This document shows positions 56,601 through 64,000 of a stretch of 64,000 nt of DNA, piece after piece (positions within the stretch are counted from its first letter, which is position 1; each line of letters opens with the position of its first letter). The notes beneath the pieces were generated by a model, which was not told where the DNA came from, did not search any database, and saw only the letters and a list, made by a program, of their open reading frames with translations. This DNA comes from Aplectana chamaeleonis (Eukaryota; Nematoda; Chromadorea; Rhabditida; Cosmocercidae). Where the stretch lies: positions 59,035 through 123,034 of the forward strand of contig JAPDOI010001924.1 of assembly GCA_029168955.1 (NCBI GenBank), written 5' to 3'. The position numbers were made by a program, and so were the translations under genes.

Positions 56601-57372
56601 GGTTAACAACTCTCAGAGACCACCCCTGAACTCATACTGGACCCTCGGGAATCATCCAAGAATTGTGGGGCTAGACAAATAGAAACAAGTTTTGAAAGTT
56701 TTCTCGATGCACCTAGGCTTGACTGCAAAAATGGACGCAAATTCACTTTTTCGGATTTCCAGAAGTTTCGGAAACATTATTAGGTCGGTTGTTTGGAGCG
56801 TAGAGCGCGAATATCCTCTATTTCACAGTGCTTTTTTCTGCCGATTGGGCGTGGCGTGTGCGCGCGCCTATGCTGAGTCCCCTTCTTTGCACGTACTTTC
56901 CTGGTGGTCTATCCCCTCGCTCAGCGTAGGCACGCGAAGGAACCAACTAAATTTGTTTCAGAACCAGAAAAGAAATGAAGGTCCGTTATAAGTTTTTCCG
57001 AAAGACTACAGGTAGGTTACAGTAGGTAAAACGTCATTTCTCTACAGTTACCCACTCTATTCTTCCGGAAAGCCGAAAACGGACCTCATTTCTCGTGTTT
57101 CTACTACAAATGCCACGCCTCCCCCCACTTAGAAAACTTCTTTTGGGCTGAAAGTGTTTCAGTTTTCTAAAATCTTGATAAATGAACTTTTAGGCCGTTT
57201 TCGATCTACCCAAGCGCTTTAAATAAAATTTTATTTCTTCAAACAGATCCTTTTTGTCTCCTCAACAACCCTCACTAAACCGTTTTTCGAAACTCCAATT
57301 TGAGTTCATGGTGTCCCCAGTATACTTGTTATCCGAAGACAATTCTTCGGATAATGGATCGATTCAGTTAAA
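53640..57372. repeat. Palindrome built from carrier right part
   Basis: 53640-54965 is a direct and 56010-57372 an inverted copy of 14090-15745. The centre (54965-56010) consists of the 16525-16850 block followed by the reversed 16415-15745 block, joined near 55323. Both arms lack the TTAA MITE present in copy A. The arms differ from each other and from copy A by frequent small indels. Confidence 0.8.
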
Positions 57373-59615
57373 ATCGATTTTAAAATTCTTCTCCGGATAT
57401 TGGTTCGATTCAGATAATGCGCCTTTTTCAAATTTTCGGATAATGGATCGATTCAGATAATGCCATTTTTTCGTCAATGATTCGGATACGGCTATCCGGT
57501 CGGATAACTTCGAATAACTTCCGGATATTTTTCGGAAAAAAGTTGAGGCAAAACGGTAAAAAAACAGGTGCTCTTAAGGCGTCAGCCTCTTTGAAAAAGA
57601 TTCATAATTGAACAAACAGTAGTACTTTCATTGCATTTTGCAGCATGTAAATGTACAAACTTCCAATATTCATATGATGCATATTAACCCATTCACGACC
57701 ACGCCTAATTTTGGGTGGCTGCACGTTTCGGACCGCGTGCAATATTGCGTCACCGTATACAAGTGTCCCACCGGTGGCTGCGCACTTTTGCTCGAATGGC
57801 ACGCCACCAACAAATCGATTTTCGTTTTTTTTGTTCAATGTACGACAGTTGATGTCAAAATCATGATGCCAAAGTTTGACCTTCCATAACTCTTTCCCTT
57901 CAAGAGAAATGGCCTCCTAAAATTTTCGACTGTGTAGATAATGCATCTCATCCAGAAAATCACGTGAGTCTCGTTGAATTCCTAGCGCTGTGAAACATTA
58001 TTATTATTGTAGATTACCATGGTAGACAATTCTTCACTGCCTTCCTTCAAATTGACTGGGAATGCTCGTAGAAATGTTATTTTTTTCCAGATTTGCACTG
58101 ATTTTTGCAAGTTAGCTTATCCCCTCGCTCTTGTGGTCTATCACTTTGCATTCCGACAGGAGTTTTTGTAGTAAACATTTTTAGCATTCTTTTTTTGGGC
58201 ATTTAAGACGTAGATAATGCTTCTCAATTTTCATATTGACTGGGGATGTCTGATATAAACGACTTTTTTTAGATCTTCGCCTCCATTTTTTTTTTCTCGG
58301 TCGGCCTTCTAGGTGTTAGATTTTTTGCAAAAAACCTTCTTGAGCTTTCGTTTCTTTTACATTTAGACGTAGAAAATAGTTCTACATTACATATCGGCTA
58401 GGAATGATTAGTTTAACAACTGTTTCTCAGACTTTCACTCGTTTTCTGCTCTTTGCACGTCCCCATTTTCTTCTCGTCCGCTCCTCTCCAAGCGTAAGTT
58501 TTTCACCAGAAGTTGGAGCCCCGGCCTGACGATGGCACACCAACCATAACCAAGCAGGACTTCCAAGAAATAGACTGAAGGGTCTCTAGATTGCTTTGAT
58601 ATTTCTGTAGAAAAAATTCTGTAGTAAACAAAGCATACGGGCGAAAAAAGAAAAGCCGATTTTCAACGCGGGAATGGTGTTAGTAATATCCAGTGTTCAT
58701 CTGTGATATACTAAATAGTGCTATAACGATCTGACCACTCTTAGAAGTGAGGATTGTTTCTCGAGTAATGGGAAAAAATGCTATGATTGCTTGTGTAAAA
58801 ATGCGATCTGTACTCAAATTTGCTGTTTTCGACCTCGCTGCATCTTCGAAGGGTCCAGATATATTGTAGTGGTGCAGCTTCCAGCGGACCACGAAGTTCA
58901 TAGTCAGAGTCTAGAATAAGGTGAATACATTGACCATAAATAGGTTTAGAGATTTCTTCCGCGCATGCGGTGGAGGAATCGATTTTCCGAAGAGAGATGT
59001 CCCACCGGTGGGACACGCGGTCAGTGGAAGGCAATGACGCGTGTCCCACCGGTGGGACACGCGGTCGTGAATGGGTTAATAAAGAAAATATGAAAACAAG
59101 TCTTCACCGTTAATCTATCTCGTCGTTGGGATGCACATTATTATCCATGAACACAGAGTTTTCCAGGACAACTAGCTAATAAAAAGTATGCAAAGCGACT
59201 ATACAAAAGTTTTCTATACTGAATAACTAGCCACTTGGTCATCTCACTTGACCATGGCCATTTTTCCGCGCCCCAACGACTCTTGCGATTTCGGAAGGAG
59301 GAGGAGGAAAACCCTGGGCTTATGTACTAAATGTCTGAAGGCGGTACGAAAAAATCGGGCGTGGCCGAGTTCAATTTTATCCGAACTTATCCGTTGATAT
59401 TATCAAAAGAAATTATCCTATTTTATCCGAAAATTATCCGATTCTATCGGAAATTTCATCCGAAATTTATACCATTTTATCCGAATTTTCGACCCTTCGG
59501 ATTAATGGCCTAGATTCAGATAATGTGTTTTTGAATTTTCGGATATCGGATTATCCGAACCTCGAGTATCTGGTCGGCTACCCGAACAAAGGAATGGTTC
59601 GGATCCACAAGTATA
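57321..59615. mobile_element. hAT-like element with TTATCCGAA repeats, copy D
   Basis: Starts TATACTTGTTATCCGAAG after GTCCCCAG (57313-57320) and ends CAAGTATA before CCCCCAGT. Reverse of 11078-14127, with a different internal insert. Confidence 0.78.
57688..59075. mobile_element. piggyBac-like non-autonomous element, 1388 bp
   Basis: Termini CCCATTCACGACC and GGTCGTGAATGGG, flanked by TTAA (57684-57687 and 59076-59079). The unfilled TTAA is visible in copies A, B and C (for example 43578). TTAA with CCC/GGG termini is the piggyBac signature. The subterminal palindrome GTCCCACCGGTGGGAC occurs twice at the right (59000, 59044) and as half-matches at the left (57765). No transposase frame. Confidence 0.87.
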
Positions 59616-60187
59616 CCCCCAGTCAGCACTTCCGCAGCGCTAAACGAGGAATTAAGAAATTATGAGTGGTGTGAATCATTGGTCGTAAATCAAGTGATTA
59701 ACGGCCGCACGTTATAAGTTGATAGAAAAGAAAACAAAAAGTTATGCAACTCCAAGAGTCGCATAATGATGCAATACTTTGGGCCGACATATATCATACT
59801 TGATCACGCAAATCGACATACCACAAAGAGGCAAGATAATTATGTTCTGAATTCGCATTATGTACCGCCTGCATCTTTGATAAAATGGGCGGCGCTAGTC
59901 ATTATTCTTTCCATCCATCTTTATCTCTTCGATCACTGCGTTCGCCTGTCCGTCAGCAAACGAATATTCATAAAGCTTTTTCAATCCTCATTTCATCCTT
60001 TTTCATCAGTTCTCTAAACTGCATCGAAGTGCAAATTGTAGTCGAAATGATTCCAAAGGGTGCAAAATCAATGCAATCATTCAGATTCACTCTCAAGAAA
60101 CCAGACTGAAATCACTGTTTACTACGAATTTCTTTCCTCCAGAAAATTTCAGTACAATGATTGGACTCCCATATCTCGAAACCACGA

Positions 60188-60392
60188 TAGTGAAGTCCAC
60201 CTAAGAGTGTCTCATTTACTTATCAATGAGGAGCGGTCGGATTGGAGATTAATGAACATGAAACCCGTTGCAGCACAACCGCTTCTCGCTCAATCGGTAT
60301 CGAGCGTGTTGGTATGGGATTCATGCACGATGATCCCCAGCCGACCGTTTTTTATTGATAAGTAAATGAGACTTTCTTGGTGGACTCCACTA
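60188..60392. mobile_element. MITE with AGTGGAGTCCACC termini, copy D
   Basis: Inverted counterpart of 42321-42523, left end decayed to TAGTGAAGTCCACC. Confidence 0.65.
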
Positions 60393-60400
60393 TACATTAG

Positions 60401-60661
60401 GTGTGTCTGAATGAGACTGTCCGCCCATGCGGGTCGGCGCGCGCAAGTCGAGTGACCGTCGCGAAGTCATTTGGTCAGGACTTGAAGCCTCTTTACGGCT
60501 GCAATCCAAGCTGACTAGGATACTGTTAAATATTCGTCTATTGTTCCTGCTGATCTGTTTACAAGTCGGAAATGTGTTCATTGTGACGTGACGCCGAAAA
60601 ATCTTGACGGCCGCTCGACACGCACACCGACCGCATGGGGGCAGCCTTTTTTTCAGACAAG
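60401..60661. mobile_element. MITE with GTKTGTCTGAA termini, copy D
   Basis: Inverted counterpart of 42062-42312; starts GTGTGTCTGAATGAGACTG and ends TTTTTTTCAGACAAG. Confidence 0.65.
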
Positions 60662-62259
60662 TTTTATGTGCCTCGATGGGAGTAAGGCGAGTGCCTGGAA
60701 AAAGCTCCTAAGTTCTGCCATTATTAGGAGCTTCTAGGTGACTCTATAGAAACAATTATTGGTATTCTCGTTTGAAATCGCCATGATGCTATAGAGACTG
60801 CTTCCTTGTTTTAGGAGGAGAGTTTCCAGCAGTGTTTGCAGTACCATTACAACAAAACTAGTGTGACAAATCATTGTGGGAGTTATAATCATAAAAAACC
60901 TTTTTTCTACTCTCTGTTTTTAAATATGCTTATTTCTCAGAATCAGTCATAGACGATCAGACTCTGGTGGAGATACTACGAGTACAGATCGGGATTCGTC
61001 CTTCTATAGTACATTTCTTGGCGTTGCCTCAAAGCGCAGCATACACGCTCAAGAATGATATCGATTTTTGTCATTAATAGAAAGTTTCTGAGGCACTGGT
61101 CGTAGTATGAACTGTCGAAAAACAACGAAAACTCGATGTGATTTAAGAAATAATGGAGTTGTACAATTGCAATGGAATGGAAGTGGATGAGTTAATCCGC
61201 AACAAACGCGCCTTCGATGGAAAAAGAGAAGCCAGCGACAAGATCGTTGAGGTAGCGAGGCCAATAGACGCGCCAGACTCAGAACGCTTACGTTGTTGGA
61301 AGCATGGGAAAATTTGCTCAATAGACGGATTTCGAGAAATCATTCTGGAGAAGTTTGTATTTAGGAGGAGACCGCATACTCTGCTAGTCTCAATAAGCCT
61401 CATATACGGTAATCAAGATTCGTTTTTGAAGCCCCCAACGACGCGAGCATTTTATCAGAGCTGCGCAATTACCGTCACTATCTCGCAACACTCTTCTCAA
61501 GCGCGTATGCTGCTTTCAATGGGATGTGGAGACCTTTTTGGCCGACGCTGAGGATAACCTCCACCCTGGGCACTGCGTATCTTCACCAGTTCCACAAACC
61601 AGGTGGTTCAGAAAGAAGCAGATTCCAATTCTCAGGCTCCCCAACCAGTTCTAGATTAGTTACCCTGTTTTTTCGCTCCATAATTTGAAGCTGAACCGCG
61701 TGAAAAAAACTGGCTGACAGCTTTTCTAATCTAGACGCTTACAAAACCTCTGGAGTGGTTTTATTCTGAGCCTCTCTTCTCATGTTTTCGCTTTTTATCT
61801 TACATAGATTTAGTCCGTCGTAGCGTTACCTCTTATTGTGACAAGATTAGATATATGTTTTTCACTCACACTCTGGTACTCATTCAATGGATCGCTTCCA
61901 TGGCCAGCCGCTCTTTCCGATTCAATGAAGGGCATTAGAATCCTCCGTATCTCGACCAACTCCAGTGTAGTTGCGGGAAATCGTTCTTCCAATCTTCCCC
62001 AGAGGCCATATTCATCATTGTGCTAACTCTGGGTTTGTCGATTGGGTTGGGTGTAGAACGAGGATTACCGCCGTTGTGCTCTCATTTAACTCCAACCCAA
62101 ATCGCGCTGAATCCAGGACTAGCGAATGATGAATTTAGCCCCAGATTAGTTTGGGGAACCTTAGGTGAAATAGAAATGTGACCTTAATTAACTACCACGT
62201 TTCTGCGAAATTGTTCATTTCTTCAACTCCTCCGGTCATCACACTTCCGCTCGATAGCC

Positions 62260-62690
62260 GTTCCCAGTCCCACCGGTCGATATGCGTATGAGAAATGACG
62301 CAGAAACGGGACGCAATGAAGGGACAAAATCACCATCGACTGACAAAAATCGTCCTAATATAATAGGAACCGACTTAGGATCTAGTAAAAGCTCATTCTG
62401 AGCAACTGATAAGTATCCTTTACTTCGGAGCCATATTTACTCTTGTTCCTTCGGGTGCTTGTGCAAAGGAGCGATGGGAGGAGGCAGCGAGAAAGTGTGG
62501 GGAAATGGAGACGCAGCACAATAGTGAAGAGCAGACGCATACAGTAAGCACGGAATTAAATTTCACCTGGGAAATGGGAGGATAATGCACCTCAACTGAT
62601 AAATATACTTCAATGATGAAACTCGACCTGGGACGGCTCACAGGAGATGATTTTTATCAACTTGAGGATGATTTTTATCTCTCCATTCCT
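62260..62690. repeat. Inverted copy of the PHGDH-upstream fold-back
   Basis: Mirror of 36361-36740, recognised by the shared run through CACAGGAGATGATTTTTATC and the distal part near 62280 (CGATATGCGTATGAGAA against TCATGCATATCGACTGG in the left copy). It shows scattered substitutions and small indels relative to the left copy. Confidence 0.6.
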
Positions 62691-62969
62691 TCTCGTTTTG
62701 CGTATTTCTCGTACTCACATTCTATTTCTTTCTGACTCGAGTCACGTGATTTGCTTCTAAAATTTTCCTCGAAGACTTTTCACCCAAATAGTTCCTCTCT
62801 GTTCTAACACTCTGCAGAGAGAAAGGGACGGAGTTTATCAGAAATGCCTTATCTCCACTTTTTCTTACTTTAGCGGTTTCGGAGCTTCCAATCGGGTGGA
62901 ACATGGCCGACTCTGCAGTAACTCTAGCAGTAATTCTATTTCACCGCATTGTATTTGGAGTAATTTTTC

Positions 62970-62980
62970 AGAGTAAAGTT
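62970..62980 (+). promoter_or_regulatory. Acceptor and short leader ahead of the PHGDH copy
   Basis: TAATTTTTCAG ends at 62971 and is followed by AGTAAAGTT and ATG. It mirrors the arrangement at the intact gene and is a stronger nematode acceptor than that one. Spliced-leader use is inferred. Confidence 0.45.
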
Positions 62981-63781
62981 ATGAAGATTACGAAGGTGTT
63001 GATCGCGGACGATATCGAGAAGGAATGCGTTGATATTTTGGAATCCAATGGCATTGAAGTAGGCTTAGAAATCTCTTCCAAAAAGAATGAATCTGGAAAA
63101 TATTTTAATAAATTTCTTCTAGGTGACCGTAAGGACGAAACAAACGGTTGATGAGCTCATGGCGTCACTTCCAGCTCATGACGCTGTCATCGTTCGTAGT
63201 GCTACAAAGGTACAGTGGCTGAGAACGTCTTCGATAGGAACAGTTTTCTCCTTTTCTTCTTAGGATTTCTCCGTAAATCTGAGAAGCAGTGAATGCTAAT
63301 ATTCAAAGTGACGCACTCCTTCCAACGTTTGGAAACCTCTACGGAGGTTTTCGTCTGATCTATAGTAAAAATAATGGTCATATTCAGTATTTTTGCTCTT
63401 TTCCACGACCTCAGCCACCAGCAGTGAATTTTTTAACTGGTATATTATTAATTAGGTCTTCCGAAGCATATGAAATTTCACAGAAAACTTAGAAGTAACG
63501 ATTCGTTCGAACCTCGTGGCGCCTTTCCAAGAGTCACACGTCGTACACCTAGTGCGCAGTTTTCACTGATCTGCCCTAAAGTCCAAGAAAAGGTCAATAT
63601 TAGAAGTTATTTTATGATTTTTATGTTTTTAAACCTTATTCACTCATAAGATTACTGGTCAGCTCATCAAAGCCGGTGCAGGCGGTCCACTGAAGCTCGT
63701 TGGAAGGGCCTGGAACTGGTGTGGATACCATTGATGCTGAGGTCATGTCCCAGAACAAAGTGCTCGTCATGAATACAATTC
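62981..63781 (+). pseudogene. Inverted partial copy of PHGDH, exons 1-3, frameshifted
   Basis: Exon 1 62981-63058 (26 codons), exon 2 63123-63209 (29 codons), exon 3 63651-63781. Exon positions and phases match the intact gene. Exon 1 differs at about seven bases (three amino-acid changes: Arg/Lys, Ala/Thr, Val/Glu); exon 2 at two. Exon 3 is 131 nt instead of 130 because of an extra C near 63709, which shifts frame after VGRA and gives a stop near 63731; the conserved Pro at its end is also lost. Intron 2 aligns well with the intact copy, but intron 1 does not align. No later exons lie before the window end; sequence continues as the mirror of 35.1-35.3 kb. It could be a real decayed duplicate, a divergent haplotype, or an assembly fold-back with errors. 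Confidence 0.8.
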
Positions 63782-64000
63782 GTCAGCTTGAATAGTTAAT
63801 CTTCAGCCTTTGACGCATCGCAGGCCAGAAAAACGGAACTTCTAGTACCTCAAGGAGCGGATGCGGAACGGAGCGAAACAGCGAGAGACGGAGGGCAGAT
63901 GGAGGCAGCAGCATCGTGCTTATCAGCGCGCCGCGCGTGATGCGGAGTATCGAACGTTTAGTAGGATATATATAATCAGCATGAGAATCGAATCCACGGA
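63782..64000. repeat. Mirror of 35.1-35.3 kb at the window edge
   Basis: Continues the inverted PHGDH intron 3, ending ATCGAATCCACGGA. Reversed, this reads TCCGTGGATTCGAT, which fits the MITE end plus target duplication at 35104-35112 less one C, so the MITE may lie just beyond the window. Confidence 0.6.

Larger units (their letters stand above)
57320..62170. repeat. Carrier repeat, inverted copy D
   Basis: Reverse-orientation counterpart of B and A. It lacks the 8-bp-TSD MITE/hAT nest (empty site near 62120), lacks the satellite and the 11608-13800 insert, but has a unique piggyBac-like insertion (57688-59075). The reading frames of A-C are broken by indels here. Confidence 0.85.

Overview
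This is eukaryotic DNA that looks like a nematode, probably of the Rhabditina. The evidence is very short introns (55-64 bp) beside transposon-swollen ones, U-rich TTTCAG-type acceptors, and acceptor-like sites 7-9 bases ahead of the start codon as expected for spliced-leader trans-splicing. Species cannot be named from the sequence.

Only one intact host gene is supported: a nine-exon D-3-phosphoglycerate dehydrogenase gene on the minus strand (27297-36102, 320 aa). A second, divergent copy of its first three exons lies on the plus strand at the right end (62981-63781) and is frameshifted. Nearly everything else is non-autonomous DNA transposons, fold-back elements and tandem repeats. Several insertions can be placed to the base because the window holds both filled and empty copies of the same site.

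Layout. 1-5754: carrier sequence (copy A) with a nest of three elements that make 8-bp target duplications (hAT type). 5755-9942: a 4.2 kb hAT-like element with 42-bp repeats at both ends and further elements inside. 9943-16860: more copy A, including a hAT-like element split by a Helentron-like insertion. 16860-27296: palindromic elements, a second Helentron-like element, a mariner fragment and unassigned DNA. 27297-36102: the PHGDH gene, whose introns hold a hAT element, MITEs and a dead Tc1/mariner transposase. 37391-44824: carrier copy B, with two adjacent TTAA-type insertions. 44825-49650: copy C, a near-identical tandem duplicate of the end of B. 49014-52630: about 86 copies of a 42-bp satellite carrying a 16-bp palindrome around a CRE-like core. 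53640-57400: a palindrome. 57320-64000: copy D and the PHGDH 5' end in inverted orientation, with a piggyBac-like insertion.

On the large scale, 35.1-64.0 kb is therefore an imperfect palindrome centred near 55.3 kb. It is either an old inverted duplication, a join of divergent haplotypes, or a fold-back assembly error. The long open frames in the satellites are by-products of 42-bp (14-codon) and 21-bp (7-codon) periods and are not annotated as genes.
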